Origin: Pseudomonadales bacterium
GTDB lineage: Bacteria; Pseudomonadota; Gammaproteobacteria; Pseudomonadales; Pseudohongiellaceae
Reading direction: 5' to 3'
DNA length: 64,000 nt
Assembly (NCBI GenBank): GCA_022825945.1
Contig: JAJDVS010000066.1
Coordinates: forward strand, 1-64,000
In this document: positions 8,934 to 19,287 of the stretch, one piece after another
Position numbering within the stretch: position 1 is the stretch's first letter
Layout: each line of letters starts with the position of its first letter
The notes under the pieces: generated by a model
The model's database searches: none
What the model was told of the DNA's origin: nothing
Seen by the model: only the letters and a program-made list of their open reading frames with translations
Program-made: the position numbers and the translations under genes

Positions 8934-9734
8934 TCATTGTCTGGCGTCGCGGCCGAGTAGCCGGTCGGGGTCGATGGGGGTGGTGCCGCGGTAGACGTTG
9001 ATTTCGAGGCCGCCGCGGCGGAGGAAGTGCAGGGAGAGGCTGAGTCGTTCGGGCCGGCAGGCGCTCAGGATGTCGTGAAAGGCCTGCCCGGCGCAGCTTT
9101 CGTGCCAGGCGGCGTGTGAGCGGTAGGCGCAGAAATAGCGCAGCAGGCTCGGCTCGGTGATTTCCCTGCCGCTGTAGGCCAGGGCCGCGCTTGCCCAGTC
9201 GGGCTGTCCGGTTACCGGGCAGATGGAGCGGAACAGTTCGGTGCGCAGTTTTCGGTCGACGACGTGCCCGTCTCCGGTTTCCAGCAGGCCCGCGTCGGGG
9301 CCATTCCCGAATCGCGCGATGGGATGCGCGTCGATGAGGGCGTAATCGGCCAACAGGCAATTGTCGGGGTAGGCGGTCAGGCCCCAGATGCGCGTTTCCA
9401 CCTCGGCGCCGCAGCAGGCGGACAGATCCCGCGCTATCCGCTCCGCCGCGAACGCGGTGTCGTCGATTCGCTCGTTATTGAGCCCGGCGAGATAGAGCTT
9501 GAGGGATTTGGATTCCACCAGAAAAGGCGAATCCGCCGGAAACAGGAATTCCCCGACAAATACCCCGGGCCCGCCATCGCGGCCCAGCCAGGACAATTCA
9601 TAGGCGCGCCAGTGATCGAGGCCGTGCATGACGGCGCCATCCACAGGGATGCTTTCCCGGGGTATCGGGTGCAGCGCCTCGGGGCTGTACCGAACGGGAA
9701 TGCCGGTCCGCTTGCCGAGTGGATTGCCGCCCAT
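8934..9734 (-). CDS. queF: NADPH-dependent 7-cyano-7-deazaguanine reductase QueF
   Basis: A 266-residue bimodular QueF of the E. coli type, which reduces preQ0 to preQ1 in queuosine biosynthesis. The N-terminal half carries the NADPH-binding VESKSLKLYL motif. The second half carries the catalytic cysteine in CPVTGQPDW and the E-x-x-x-H region (SHAAWHESC). The start is MGGNPLGKRT at 9734; an upstream frame extension overlaps the ABC permease and is rejected. It lies two bases after the permease stop, so it is probably part of that transcript. No other queuosine gene is in the window. Confidence 0.93.
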   Translation of the reverse strand: MGGNPLGKRTGIPVRYSPEALHPIPRESIPVDGAVMHGLDHWRAYELSWLGRDGGPGVFVGEFLFPADSPFLVESKSLKLYLAGLNNERIDDTAFAAERIARDLSACCGAEVETRIWGLTAYPDNCLLADYALIDAHPIARFGNGPDAGLLETGDGHVVDRKLRTELFRSICPVTGQPDWASAALAYSGREITEPSLLRYFCAYRSHAAWHESCAGQAFHDILSACRPERLSLSLHFLRRGGLEINVYRGTTPIDPDRLLGRDARQ

Positions 9735-9736
9735 GT

Positions 9737-10510
9737 TCAGCTCCGCACGCCGGTGCCCTTGCGCAGCAACCAGATACAGCCGCCGTAGAGCACGATGATG
9801 AACAGACAAAGCATGGTGAACGCCCAGGCCACGTCGATATCCGATGTGCCGAGAATGCCGTAACGGAAGGTGTTGACCATGTAGAAAATCGGGTTGAGCT
9901 GGGACGCCACCCGCCAGAACGGCGGCAGCAGCTCGATGGAGTAGAACACGCCGCCAAGGTAGATCAGCGGCGTCAGCACGAAGGTGGGAATGATGGAGAT
10001 GTCATCAAAGTTGTTGGCAAATACGGCATTGATGAAGCCGCCCAGGGAAAACACGAGCGAGGTCAGCAGCACCACGCTGATGGTGATCAGGAGGCTGTGG
10101 ATGCCCAGGTCGGCGAAGAACAGCGACATGAGCGTGACGATCAGGCCCACGCAAAGTCCCCGGACCATGCCTCCGGCGATGTACCCCGAGAGAATGACGT
10201 AATTGGGAATCGGCGCCACAAGCAGCTCTTCCACGCTGCGCTGGAACTTCTGACTGAAAAACGACGACACCACATTGGAATAGGAATTCTGGATGACCGC
10301 CATCATGATGAGCCCCGGCACGATGAACTCCATGTAGCGGTAACCGCCCATTTCCCCGATTCTGCCGCCCACCAGATTGCCGAAAATCACGAAATACAGC
10401 GAAATCGTGATCACCGGCGGCAGCAGGGTCTGCAGCCAGATTCTGGTGAATCGCCGCACTTCCTTGATGACGATGGTTTCAAAAGCCACCAGCCGGTGAT
10501 CGGAAAACAT
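9737..10510 (-). CDS. ABC-2 type exporter permease (YadH-like)
   Basis: A 257-residue inner membrane protein with about six hydrophobic segments and the ABC-2 permease layout (NPIFYMVNTFRYG near the C-terminus). It pairs with the ATPase upstream through a TGATG overlap at 10510. Closest in pattern to E. coli YadH, an exporter permease of unknown substrate. Confidence 0.85.
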   Translation of the reverse strand: MFSDHRLVAFETIVIKEVRRFTRIWLQTLLPPVITISLYFVIFGNLVGGRIGEMGGYRYMEFIVPGLIMMAVIQNSYSNVVSSFFSQKFQRSVEELLVAPIPNYVILSGYIAGGMVRGLCVGLIVTLMSLFFADLGIHSLLITISVVLLTSLVFSLGGFINAVFANNFDDISIIPTFVLTPLIYLGGVFYSIELLPPFWRVASQLNPIFYMVNTFRYGILGTSDIDVAWAFTMLCLFIIVLYGGCIWLLRKGTGVRS

Positions 10511-11445
10511 CAGCCCCCCTCCTCCCCGTTCCCGCGCAGGCGGGACAGGAACAACTGTTCCAGCCGATTGGCCTTGTTGCGCATGCTGATAATGCGGATG
10601 CCGAGGCGGTCGAGGGCGGCGATGGCGCTGTTGATGTCGCGACCGCCGGAAAGCACGGCCTCGATACTGTGGGAATCGATCTTGCGCAGGGAGAGCCCGG
10701 GCTCGTCGATGTTCACCTCGTCTTCAAGCATGGCGTCGGAATCGAGAATGAACGCGTGGGTATCGAGTTCGAGCAGCAGCTTTTTCATGCTCGTATTCTC
10801 GATGATGCGGCCCTCGTCGATGATGGCGATATTGCGGCAAAGCTGCTCGGCTTCCTCGAGATAGTGCGTGGTCAGGATAATGGTGGTGCCGGCGCGGTTG
10901 ATTTCGAGCAGGAAATCCCACATGGAGCGCCGCAGTTCGATGTCGACGCCGGCGGTGGGCTCGTCGAGGATCAGCAGCCGTGGCTCATGCACGAGCGCCC
11001 GGGCGATCATCATACGCCGCTTCATGCCGCCGGAAAGCGCGCGCGAGCGGTCATTGCGCTTTTCCCAAAGGCCAAGCTGCCTGAGATACTTTTCGCTGCG
11101 CTCGGCGGCAAGTTTGCGCGGCAGGCCATAATAGCCCGCCTGGGTCCGGACCACATCGCCGACTTTCTCGAACTGGCTGAAGTTGATTTCCTGGGGCACC
11201 ACGCCAAGATCGAGCTTGGTCTGGTACACGTGGGTATCCACATCGCGGCCAAACACGCGCACCTTGCCTCCGGTGCGGGTGACCAGGGTAGAGACGATGC
11301 CAATGAAGGTCGATTTGCCGGCGCCGTTGGGGCCAAGCAGCGCAAAAAAATCTCCCTGTCCGACTTCCAGCGAGATGCCTTTCAGCGCCATGGTGCCGCT
11401 GGCGTAGCTTTTCTGCAGATTGCTGACGGATATGGCTACAGTCAT
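10510..11445 (-). CDS. ABC exporter ATP-binding protein (YadG-like)
   Basis: A 311-residue nucleotide-binding protein. Walker A is GPNGAGKST, the signature region is LSGGMKRRMMIARAL, Walker B is LLILDEP and the H-loop is TTHYLEEAEQL. The start is set at MTVAISVSNLQKSY (11445) because the 11 upstream codons look spurious. It is the first gene of an operon with the permease and perhaps queF. The substrate is unknown. Confidence 0.88.
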   Translation of the reverse strand: MTVAISVSNLQKSYASGTMALKGISLEVGQGDFFALLGPNGAGKSTFIGIVSTLVTRTGGKVRVFGRDVDTHVYQTKLDLGVVPQEINFSQFEKVGDVVRTQAGYYGLPRKLAAERSEKYLRQLGLWEKRNDRSRALSGGMKRRMMIARALVHEPRLLILDEPTAGVDIELRRSMWDFLLEINRAGTTIILTTHYLEEAEQLCRNIAIIDEGRIIENTSMKKLLLELDTHAFILDSDAMLEDEVNIDEPGLSLRKIDSHSIEAVLSGGRDINSAIAALDRLGIRIISMRNKANRLEQLFLSRLRGNGEEGG

Positions 11446-11514
11446 GAATGGCTTTCGCTGCCTTCGGTTCAGGAGCAACCGGGTCCCGCGACGCGGGCTC
11501 TTTTCGCAAATCGC

Positions 11515-11540
11515 AAAAAACCCGGCTTGCGCCGGGTTTT
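11515..11540 (-). terminator. Terminator for tRNA-Glu
   Basis: AACCCGGC/GCCGGGTT hairpin with A-runs on the left and T-runs on the right. Read on the minus strand it directly follows the tRNA and ends in TTTTTT, so it is a good rho-independent terminator. Confidence 0.8.
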
Positions 11541-11546
11541 CGCAGT

Positions 11547-11622
<76 letters not shown>

Positions 11623-11781
11623 AAGTCCGGTGAGCAGACACCCGCCCCGGAAAGAGGTGGATTCTATATAAACATCCCGGTCGGGGTCAATAGCCTGGCC
11701 GAGTTCAATCTGGTATGTTGCGATTCACAAGCAGAAGCCGAACCGCGCCCAACCAAGCCAATCGCATCGGGAGAATTCCAG

Positions 11782-13725
11782 ATGACCAGAAGCGCAAACC
11801 CAACATTCGCCATTCTTGCCGCTGTCGCCTTGCTCGCCTGGAGCCCGGCGGCATCCGCCCAGCATGGCACCAGTGTTGCGGCGGGAGACTGGCCGCTGTA
11901 TCACGGCGACGAGTTTTCCCAGCGTTATTCGCCGCTGGATCAGATCAACGCCGACAATGTCCACGAACTGGAAATCGCCTGGCGCTTTTCCACCCAGGGC
12001 ATCGGCCCTGACCCGGTGTACAACAACCCCGCCACGCCGCTGGAAATCGGCGGGATTCTCTATACCAACGCCGGCAGCACGCGCAATGTCATGGCCCTGG
12101 ACGCAGGCTCCGGACAAGTGCTCTGGATCTACCGCTACCAGGAAGGCGACCGCTATGACGAGGCGCCCCGCAAGGGCTCCGGCCGCGGAGTGGCCTACTG
12201 GACCGATGGCGAAAAGCAAAGAGTGATCGATGTCAGCCCCGGCTACCACATGGTTTCCCTGGATGCCAGAACCGGCATCCCGGACCCGGATTTCGGCGAC
12301 AACGGCACCGTGGACCTGATGGTGGGCGTGCGCAACGGCGACGATCCCCGCTTTCCCTATCCGGACATCGGCCTGTCCGCCCCGCCATTTGTCATGAATG
12401 ACGTGATCGTGGTGGGCGCCGCCCACCGCACCGGCGGGCGGCCCCGGGCCAAGATGAACACCAAGGGCGATATCCGCGGATTCGACGTGCATACCGGCGA
12501 GCGTTTGTGGACCTTCCACACCATCCCCGAGCGGGGCGAAGTCGGCTACGAATCCTGGCTCGACGAAGGCGTCGAATTCACCGGCAATTCCGGCGTCTGG
12601 GCGCCGATGTCCGGCGATCCGGAACTGGGGCATGTCTATCTGCCCGTGGAAGACCCGACCGGCGACTACTACGGCGGCGATCGTCCAGGCGCCAACCTGT
12701 TTTCCAGCGGCATAGTCGCCCTGGATGTGCAAACCGGCGAAAGGCAGTGGCACTTCCAGTTCATTCACCATGACATCTGGGACTGGGACGTGCCGGCGGC
12801 GCCGGTGCTGATCGATCTGCCCAACGGCCGGGACGTGGTCATGTCGGTGACCAAGCAGGCTTTTGTCTACGCCTTTGACCGGCATACCGGCGAGCCCATC
12901 TGGCCGATCGTGGAGCGCCCGGTGCCGACCGGCGATGTGCCCAACGAGTGGTACGCGCCCACCCAGCCCTTTCCCACCCGTCCGGCGCCATTCGATGTCC
13001 AGGGCTTCACCGAAGACAATCTGATCGACTTCACTCCCGAACTCAGGGCCCTGGCGCTGGAGGCCATCGCCGATTTCCGCCTCAGCCCGAGCCTGTACAC
13101 GCCGCCGTCGCTCGCCGATGCGCCCGACGGCACCCGCGGCCTGCTGAGCCTGCCCTCCTCCACCGGCGGCGCAAACTGGGAAGGCTCGGCCATCGATCCC
13201 GAAACCGGCATTCTCTACGTGCCTTCCAGAACCCAGCTTCAGGTACTGGCGCTGGCCAAGAATCCCGAGTCGGATATCGACCTCAGCCAGGGTTTCGGCG
13301 TGCGAATTCCCCGCATCCAGGGGCTGGAAGTGGTCAAGCCACCTTATGGCCGCATTACCGCCATCGATATGAACAGCGGCGATCACCTGTGGTGGGTCCC
13401 CAATGCCGACACTCCCGAGCGCATTGCCAACCATCCGCTCCTGGAGGGGGTTGACCTGCCGCCCACGGGGGTGCCCACCCGGGCGGGCGTGCTGCTGACC
13501 AGGACGCTGCTGTTCGTGGCCGAAGGCAATGGCAGCGCCGATGCCGGCCCCACCATGCGCGCCATCGACAAGGAGACAGGCGACATCATCGCCGAGCTCG
13601 AGTTGCCCGATAACCAGGTGGGCCTGCCATTCACCTATGAGCACGACGGCGTCCAGTACCTGGCCATGTTTGTGGGAGGCGGCACCCGGGGTCTGGCGGA
13701 ACTCGTGGCTTACTCGCTGCGCTGA
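11782..13725 (+). CDS. PQQ-dependent dehydrogenase, periplasmic quinoprotein
   Basis: A 647-residue beta-propeller quinoprotein. A signal peptide (MTRSANPTFAILAAVALLAW then ASA-Q) directs export. The first blade has DWPLYHGDEFSQRYSPLDQI, and GGANWEGSAIDPETG and other PQQ-repeat stretches follow. Such enzymes oxidise sugars or alcohols with bound pyrroloquinoline quinone and pass electrons to the respiratory chain. It lacks both the five-helix membrane anchor of E. coli Gcd and a cytochrome domain, so a soluble enzyme is likely. The ATG at 11782 is preceded by GGGAGA; a longer frame would overlap tRNA-Glu. No PQQ biosynthesis genes are in the window, and the substrate cannot be inferred. Confidence 0.88.
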   Translation: MTRSANPTFAILAAVALLAWSPAASAQHGTSVAAGDWPLYHGDEFSQRYSPLDQINADNVHELEIAWRFSTQGIGPDPVYNNPATPLEIGGILYTNAGSTRNVMALDAGSGQVLWIYRYQEGDRYDEAPRKGSGRGVAYWTDGEKQRVIDVSPGYHMVSLDARTGIPDPDFGDNGTVDLMVGVRNGDDPRFPYPDIGLSAPPFVMNDVIVVGAAHRTGGRPRAKMNTKGDIRGFDVHTGERLWTFHTIPERGEVGYESWLDEGVEFTGNSGVWAPMSGDPELGHVYLPVEDPTGDYYGGDRPGANLFSSGIVALDVQTGERQWHFQFIHHDIWDWDVPAAPVLIDLPNGRDVVMSVTKQAFVYAFDRHTGEPIWPIVERPVPTGDVPNEWYAPTQPFPTRPAPFDVQGFTEDNLIDFTPELRALALEAIADFRLSPSLYTPPSLADAPDGTRGLLSLPSSTGGANWEGSAIDPETGILYVPSRTQLQVLALAKNPESDIDLSQGFGVRIPRIQGLEVVKPPYGRITAIDMNSGDHLWWVPNADTPERIANHPLLEGVDLPPTGVPTRAGVLLTRTLLFVAEGNGSADAGPTMRAIDKETGDIIAELELPDNQVGLPFTYEHDGVQYLAMFVGGGTRGLAELVAYSLR

Positions 13726-13732
13726 ACCGAGA

Positions 13733-13772
13733 AGAGCGGATTTGCAGCCGTGAATTCCTGCGGCGCAGGCTG
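13733..13772 (-). repeat. Type B half-copy of the GGAGCCTGCGCC repeat family
   Basis: AGAGCGGATTTGCAGCCGTG followed by AATTCCTGCGGCGCAGGCTG matches the right end of the element at 44613-44773, and in the other orientation the copy at 36827. It sits between the convergent PQQ dehydrogenase and uvrA genes and abuts the uvrA stop. Confidence 0.85.
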
Positions 13773-16634
13773 CTAGCTCGCCGCGCGAATCTGCTCGCTC
13801 GCGGCGGGCGGCAGCACTTTTTGCAGGTATTTCCCGGTATGGGATTCGGGAAACTCCGCCACCTGCTCCGGCGTGCCGCTGGTGACCACGCGGCCGCCGC
13901 CGCTGCCGCCTTCGGGGCCGAGATCGATAATCCAGTCCGCGGTCTTGATGACATCGAGATTGTGCTCCACCACGACGATGGTGTTGCCGTGGTCCCGCAG
14001 CCGGTGCAGTACCTTGAGCAACTGACGGATATCGTGAAAATGCAGGCCGGTGGTGGGCTCGTCGAGAATGTAGAGCGTGCTGCCGGTATCGCGCTTGGAT
14101 AATTCCCGGGACAATTTCACCCGCTGGGCCTCGCCGCCGGACAGGGTGGTGGCGGCCTGGCCGAGGCGGATATAGGAAAGCCCCACATCCACCAGGGTTT
14201 GCAGCTTGCTGGCGATGACCGGGATGGCGTCGAAGAACTCCCGGGCATCTTCCACGGTCATGTCGAGCACCTGGTGGATGTCCTTGTTCTTGTACTTGAC
14301 CTCAAGCGTTTCCCGGTTGTAGCGCTTGCCCTGGCAGACATCGCAGGTCACATAGATATCCGGCAGAAAGTGCATCTCCACCTTGAGCACGCCATCGCCC
14401 TGGCAGGCTTCGCAGCGGCCGCCCTTGACATTGAAACTGAACCGGCCCGGCTTGTAGCCCCGGCTGCGGGCTTCGGCGGTGGCGGCGAACAGGTCCCGCA
14501 CGGGAGTGAACACTCCGGTATAGGTCGCCGGATTCGACCGCGGCGTGCGGCCGATGGGGCTCTGGTCGATGTCCACCACCTTGTCGAGCAGGTTCAGGCC
14601 TGTGATCGAATCATGGGGCGCCGGTGAGAGCGACTGGGCCTTGTTGAGCCGCGTGGCGGCAATGGGATACAGGGTGTGATTGACCAGGGTGGATTTGCCG
14701 GAACCGGAAACGCCGGTGACGCAGGTGAACAGGCCCAGTGGCAGCTCCACGTCTATCTGTTGCAGATTATTGCCCCGGGCGCCCTTGATCCGGAGCAGGC
14801 GCCTGCTATCCCGGGGCGTTCTGCTTTCGGGAACGGCAATGGCTTCCGCGCCGGAGAGATATTGGCCGGTAATCGAGGCCGGGCAGCTTTCAATCGCCCG
14901 CGCCCCGCCCTGGGCCACGACCCTGCCGCCATGAACGCCGGCGCCGGGGCCGATATCGATGATGTGATCGGCGTTGCGGATGGCTTCCTCGTCGTGTTCC
15001 ACCACGAGCACGGTATTGCCGAGGTCGCGCAATCGCAGCAGGGTGTTGAGCAGGCGCCCGTTGTCGCGCTGATGCAGGCCGATGGAAGGCTCGTCAAGAA
15101 TGTACATCACGCCCACGAGCCCGGCGCCGATCTGGCTGGCGAGGCGAATGCGCTGGGCCTCGCCCCCGGACAGCGTTTCGGCGCTGCGGTTCAGAGTCAG
15201 ATAGTTCAGGCCCACATCCATGAGAAACTTGAGCCGCTGCCGCAATTCATTGAGTACTTTTTCGGCGATATGGGCCTGCTTGCCTTCAAGGCCCAACTCG
15301 TCGAAATACCGCACCGCCCGGGCCACGGTCATTTCGGTAATGCCGGGCAGGTTACGGCCTTCGATAAATACATGGCGGACGTCTCGCTTGAGCCTCGTGC
15401 CATTGCAGTCGGGACAGGTCCGAAAGCTGAGATAGCGGGCGAGTTCGCTGCGCACGCGCTCGGAATCGGTTTCGTTGTAGCGCCGTCTGATATGCGGCAT
15501 GACGCCCTCGAAAGGCTGCTTTCTGGTGATGTTCATGCCCCGGCTGCCCACATAGCGGAACTGGATGGCTTCGCCGCCGCTGCCTTGCAGAACGATGTTC
15601 TGGTGGCGCCGGTCAAGCTTCCCGAACGGCGTGTCGAGATTGAATCCGTAATGCTTCGCCAAGGCTTCAAGCTTGGAGTAGTACCAGAGATTTCTCGGCT
15701 CCCAGCCGCGAATCGCGCCTTCGGCAAGGCTGCGCTCGGGATCGGCAACCACCCGGGATTCATCGAAAAATTCGCGCACACCCAGGCCGTCGCAGGCCGG
15801 GCAGGCGCCAGCGGGATTATTGAAGGAAAACATCCGCGGCTCAAGCTCGCCAATGCTGTGGCCGCAGTGAGGACAGGCGAACAGGGCGGAAAACAACAGG
15901 TCTTCCGCGCCGTCCTCCGCATCCATGCCGGCCACCATGGCGAGTCCACCCGATAGCTCCAGGGCGGTCTCGAAGCTTTCGGCAAGGCGCTGGGCCTGTT
16001 CCGGCCGCACTCGCAGCCGGTCCACCACGACTTCAATGCTGTGCTTCCTGTTCTTGTCGAGTTCCGGCGGATAATCGATCTCGCAGATCAGGCCGTCGAC
16101 CCGGGCGCGAATGAACCCCCCGGTACGCAACTCATCGAACACATGGAGATGCTCGCCCTTGCGTTCGCGCACCACCGGCGCCAGCACCATGACCCGGGAG
16201 CCCTCGGGCATGGCGAGCACCTGGTCCACCATCTGGCTTATGGTCTGGGCTTCCAGCTTGACCTTGTGGTCCGGGCAGAACGGCTCCCCCGCCCGGGCGA
16301 AGAGCAGGCGCAGGTAGTCGTAAATCTCGGTGATCGTTCCCACGGTGGAGCGCGGATTGTGGGAGGTGGATTTCTGCTCGATGGAAATCGCCGGCGAGAG
16401 GCCGTCGATATGGTCCACATCGGGCTTTTCCATCATCGACAGGAACTGCCGGGCATAGGTGGAAAGCGACTCCACATAGCGCCGCTGCCCCTCGGCGTAG
16501 AGGGTGTCAAAAGCCAGCGAGGACTTGCCCGAGCCGGAAAGCCCGGTAATCACCACGAGTTTGTCCCTGGGAATGGTCAGGTCGATATTCTTGAGATTGT
16601 GGGTGCGCGCGCCCTTGACGACGATGGAATCCAT
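13773..16634 (-). CDS. uvrA: Excinuclease ABC subunit A
   Basis: A 953-residue UvrA, the damage-recognition ATPase of nucleotide excision repair. It has two ABC modules with Walker A motifs GLSGSGKSS near residue 35 and GVSGSGKST in the second half. Two [10 protein letters not shown] signatures and zinc-binding CPHCG...CPAC and CEAC...CDVC modules are also present. The start is [13 protein letters not shown] at 16634, as in homologues; 37 upstream codons are excluded. In many gammaproteobacteria ssb is divergent from uvrA; here ssb is 24 kb away beside metG. Confidence 0.97.
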   Translation of the reverse strand: MDSIVVKGARTHNLKNIDLTIPRDKLVVITGLSGSGKSSLAFDTLYAEGQRRYVESLSTYARQFLSMMEKPDVDHIDGLSPAISIEQKSTSHNPRSTVGTITEIYDYLRLLFARAGEPFCPDHKVKLEAQTISQMVDQVLAMPEGSRVMVLAPVVRERKGEHLHVFDELRTGGFIRARVDGLICEIDYPPELDKNRKHSIEVVVDRLRVRPEQAQRLAESFETALELSGGLAMVAGMDAEDGAEDLLFSALFACPHCGHSIGELEPRMFSFNNPAGACPACDGLGVREFFDESRVVADPERSLAEGAIRGWEPRNLWYYSKLEALAKHYGFNLDTPFGKLDRRHQNIVLQGSGGEAIQFRYVGSRGMNITRKQPFEGVMPHIRRRYNETDSERVRSELARYLSFRTCPDCNGTRLKRDVRHVFIEGRNLPGITEMTVARAVRYFDELGLEGKQAHIAEKVLNELRQRLKFLMDVGLNYLTLNRSAETLSGGEAQRIRLASQIGAGLVGVMYILDEPSIGLHQRDNGRLLNTLLRLRDLGNTVLVVEHDEEAIRNADHIIDIGPGAGVHGGRVVAQGGARAIESCPASITGQYLSGAEAIAVPESRTPRDSRRLLRIKGARGNNLQQIDVELPLGLFTCVTGVSGSGKSTLVNHTLYPIAATRLNKAQSLSPAPHDSITGLNLLDKVVDIDQSPIGRTPRSNPATYTGVFTPVRDLFAATAEARSRGYKPGRFSFNVKGGRCEACQGDGVLKVEMHFLPDIYVTCDVCQGKRYNRETLEVKYKNKDIHQVLDMTVEDAREFFDAIPVIASKLQTLVDVGLSYIRLGQAATTLSGGEAQRVKLSRELSKRDTGSTLYILDEPTTGLHFHDIRQLLKVLHRLRDHGNTIVVVEHNLDVIKTADWIIDLGPEGGSGGGRVVTSGTPEQVAEFPESHTGKYLQKVLPPAASEQIRAAS

Positions 16635-16705
16635 GGACCTGCCATTTGCCGGGTCAAACGACCGATTATCCGCCAAGCCTCCACGCCGGGCAAATGCACC
16701 CGATT

Positions 16706-17260
16706 TCAATTTCGATACGAATCTCGGGGTTGGCCGCGGTAGCACCAGTGCCAGGGCTCGTAGTTGATGCCCAGGGGATTGTTGCGGGGGTAACTCATTT
16801 GGAAACCGTGGCCCCGGGCGTGGCGGGCCAGCCAGCGGAAGGCGGGTGTGTTTTCGAAGGCTCCGCTGAGGATTTCGGAATGGGGGGCGCCGATGTCCAG
16901 GGCGCGGCCGGTGTGGTGTTCGCTGTAGCCCGGGGCCGCATTGACCTTGAGGATTTGTTCGATGGTCTGGCCCTGGGCGAGTTTGCGGGCAATGAGGTCG
17001 TGCTGGTATTGAGGGCTGCGCCAGGCTGAGACGAGGAATATCTCCACGGCATCGTCCGAGGCTGCCTGTTTCATGGCGCGCCAGGCGCGGAATGCGGCCT
17101 CTGTCAGTTGCTGGGGACGGCCGAAGCAGTCGGTTTCGGTGGCCACCAGAGCTTTCGGGACGCGCTGCAATGGCAATGGCGATTGCCGCCGGTAATTCGC
17201 AGGGATGCCCAGCGACTCATGCAGTCGTTCGATTTGCCGCTCGTATTCGGTCTGTGGCAT
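16706..17260 (-). CDS. M15 family D-alanyl-D-alanine carboxypeptidase (VanY-like)
   Basis: 184 residues with the M15B zinc peptidase signatures [12 protein letters not shown] (His and Asp ligands) and EPWHW (final His ligand). Enzymes of this family trim the terminal D-Ala of peptidoglycan peptides. No clear signal peptide follows the chosen ATG (MPQTEYERQ at 17260), so the compartment is uncertain. It is transcribed in the same direction as the fumarase upstream, 22 bases apart. Confidence 0.82.
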   Translation of the reverse strand: MPQTEYERQIERLHESLGIPANYRRQSPLPLQRVPKALVATETDCFGRPQQLTEAAFRAWRAMKQAASDDAVEIFLVSAWRSPQYQHDLIARKLAQGQTIEQILKVNAAPGYSEHHTGRALDIGAPHSEILSGAFENTPAFRWLARHARGHGFQMSYPRNNPLGINYEPWHWCYRGQPRDSYRN

Positions 17261-17282
17261 TGACCTGGGTACCCGGGTGCTT

Positions 17283-18809
17283 TCAAGAGACTTCGAGGGC
17301 GCGCTCTTCGGCGATGCGTCCGCGCCATAGCGCCGGACCGCTCTGGTGCACGGATTGTCCCTGGCTGTCCACCGCCACGGTGACCGGCATGTCTTCCACT
17401 TCAAACTCGTGGATGGCTTCCATGCCCAACTCGGCGAAAGCCACCACCCGGGCCGCGCGGATAGCCCTGGAGACCAGAAAGGCCGCGCCGCCTACCGCGA
17501 TCAGGTACACCGCACGGTGGCGGCGGATGGCTGCGACGCCCATGGGCCCGCGTTCTGCCTTGCCGATCATGCCGAGAATGCCGGTGCTGGAAAGCAGGCC
17601 ATCGGTAAACTTGTCCATGCGGGTTGCGGTGGTGGGGCCCGCCGGGCCGATGACTTCGTCCCCGACCGGGTCCACCGGCCCCACGTAGTAGATGAATCTG
17701 TTATTCAGGTCGATGCCGCCCGGCAATGCTTCGCCGGCTTCGAGCATGGCGAGCAGGCGCTTGTGGGCGGCGTCGCGGCCGGTGAGCAGGGTCCCGGAAA
17801 GCAGCAGGGTTTCTCCCGGGCGCCAGCTTGCGATGTCTTCCCGGGTGAGTCGGTCCAGATTCACCTTGCGCGAGCCCGCCGCGGGGTCCCAGTCGATTTC
17901 GGGCCAATCGGCGAGGCTTGGCGGCGTCAACTCCGCGGGGCCGCTGCCGTCCAGGGTGAAATGGGCATGGCGGGTGGCGGCGCAGTTGGGAATCATCGCC
18001 ACGGGCAGCGAGGCGGCATGGGTGGGATAATCGAGGATTTTCACATCGAGCACCGTGGTCAGGCCGCCCAGCCCCTGGGCGCCGATGCCAAGCTCGTTGG
18101 CGCGCCGAAAGATTTCCAGCCGCAACTCCTCCTTGCGATTCCGCGGCCCGCGCTCGCGCAACTCGTGCATGTCGATGGCGTCCATCAGCGACTCCTTGGC
18201 GAGCACCATGGCCTGCTCGGCAGTGCCGCCAACGCCGATGCCCAGCATTCCCGGCGGACACCAGCCGGCGCCCATTCCCGGCAGGGTATCCACGACCCAG
18301 TCGGCGAGACTGTCGCTCGGGTTGAGCATGGCCAGCCGCGCCTTGTTTTCGGAACCGCCGCCCTTGGCCGCAAGGCGCACATGCACCTGCTTGCCGGGAA
18401 CGAGCCGGGTATGGATGACCGCCGGGGTATTGTCGCCGGTGTTTCGGCGGGCGCCCAGGGGATCATCGAGAATCGAGGCCCGCAATACGTTTTCCGGCAA
18501 CCGGTAAGCCCTGCGAACGCCTTCATTGACCAGGTCCGCAAGAGCCGCGCCGCCTTCCCATTGCACCGCCATGCCGATATCGAGGAATACGGTGACTATG
18601 CCGGTGTCCTGGCAAATGGGCCGCCTGCCTTCGGCGCAGAGTCTGGAATTGACCAGAATCTGGGCCATGGCGTCCCGGGCGGCGGCGGATTGCTCCCGGC
18701 GCCAGGCAGCATGGAGGGCCGCGATGAAATCCGGCGGATGGTAGTAGGAGATGAATTGCAGCGCGTCCGCCACGCTGGCAACCAGATCCTCGTTTCGAAT
18801 CAGCGTCAT
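17283..18809 (-). CDS. Fumarate hydratase class I (4Fe-4S)
   Basis: A 508-residue class I fumarase that converts fumarate to L-malate in the TCA cycle. It has the N-terminal alpha domain (RPICQDTGIVTVF with a cluster cysteine, GWCPPGMLGIGVGG, and PNCAATRH) fused to the beta domain (GPVDPVGDEVIGPAGPTTATRMD). These oxygen-sensitive enzymes need Fe-S assembly, supplied by the isc operon at 23-28 kb. No regulator is adjacent. Confidence 0.94.
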   Translation of the reverse strand: MTLIRNEDLVASVADALQFISYYHPPDFIAALHAAWRREQSAAARDAMAQILVNSRLCAEGRRPICQDTGIVTVFLDIGMAVQWEGGAALADLVNEGVRRAYRLPENVLRASILDDPLGARRNTGDNTPAVIHTRLVPGKQVHVRLAAKGGGSENKARLAMLNPSDSLADWVVDTLPGMGAGWCPPGMLGIGVGGTAEQAMVLAKESLMDAIDMHELRERGPRNRKEELRLEIFRRANELGIGAQGLGGLTTVLDVKILDYPTHAASLPVAMIPNCAATRHAHFTLDGSGPAELTPPSLADWPEIDWDPAAGSRKVNLDRLTREDIASWRPGETLLLSGTLLTGRDAAHKRLLAMLEAGEALPGGIDLNNRFIYYVGPVDPVGDEVIGPAGPTTATRMDKFTDGLLSSTGILGMIGKAERGPMGVAAIRRHRAVYLIAVGGAAFLVSRAIRAARVVAFAELGMEAIHEFEVEDMPVTVAVDSQGQSVHQSGPALWRGRIAEERALEVS

Positions 18810-18826
18810 GGGAATGGGTCAGCCTG

Positions 18827-19180
18827 TCACAAGATTTTCCATCTGGATTTTCTGCGGCGCAAGCTCAACACGAAAAACAGCCCAAGCGAGGCGATGCAAC
18901 CAAGCACCGTTCCCGTGGCCAGGGCGGCAAGCGCTCTCGCGGCGGCGCCGGGGCCGGCGGCGATGCTGTCCAGGGCAATGGCCATCAAGGCGGGAACCGC
19001 AACTTCATTTTCGGATTGCGGCAGCACCGGGGTGAGGATCAGCACCGCCAGCAGGGTGCGCAACAGCCAGGCGGGAAGCCGCCCGGCCAGACTGCTGAAT
19101 TTCCAGAACACCAGATAGAAAACCGCGCTGGAAGCCAGGTAAACAAACCAGGTCAGTGCGTAGTTCGTATCACCGGCCAT
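18827..19180 (-). CDS. Small conserved inner-membrane protein, function unknown
   Basis: 117 residues with hydrophobic segments near 8-25, 35-55, 60-85 and 92-112 and a basic C-terminus (RRRKSRW). No catalytic motif is recognisable. It is co-directional with fumarase, 17 bases upstream of its start, so co-transcription is likely. The start MAGDTNYALTWF (19180) is preferred to the ATG six codons earlier because the hydrophobic core begins right after it. Confidence 0.6.
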   Translation of the reverse strand: MAGDTNYALTWFVYLASSAVFYLVFWKFSSLAGRLPAWLLRTLLAVLILTPVLPQSENEVAVPALMAIALDSIAAGPGAAARALAALATGTVLGCIASLGLFFVLSLRRRKSRWKIL

Positions 19181-19287
19181 ACCGGGACTTTCCAGCAAGC
19201 ATCGCCATCATGGACTTGCACCTCCCCCTGTCATTCCAGGAGCCCGCGCCGCAGGATGACGGAAACCCGGCCATACCGCTCCACGCA

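Noticed and set aside
11725..13644. 639-codon open frame antisense to the PQQ dehydrogenase
   Set aside because: Shadow of a well-supported gene; composition biased and no recognisable motif.
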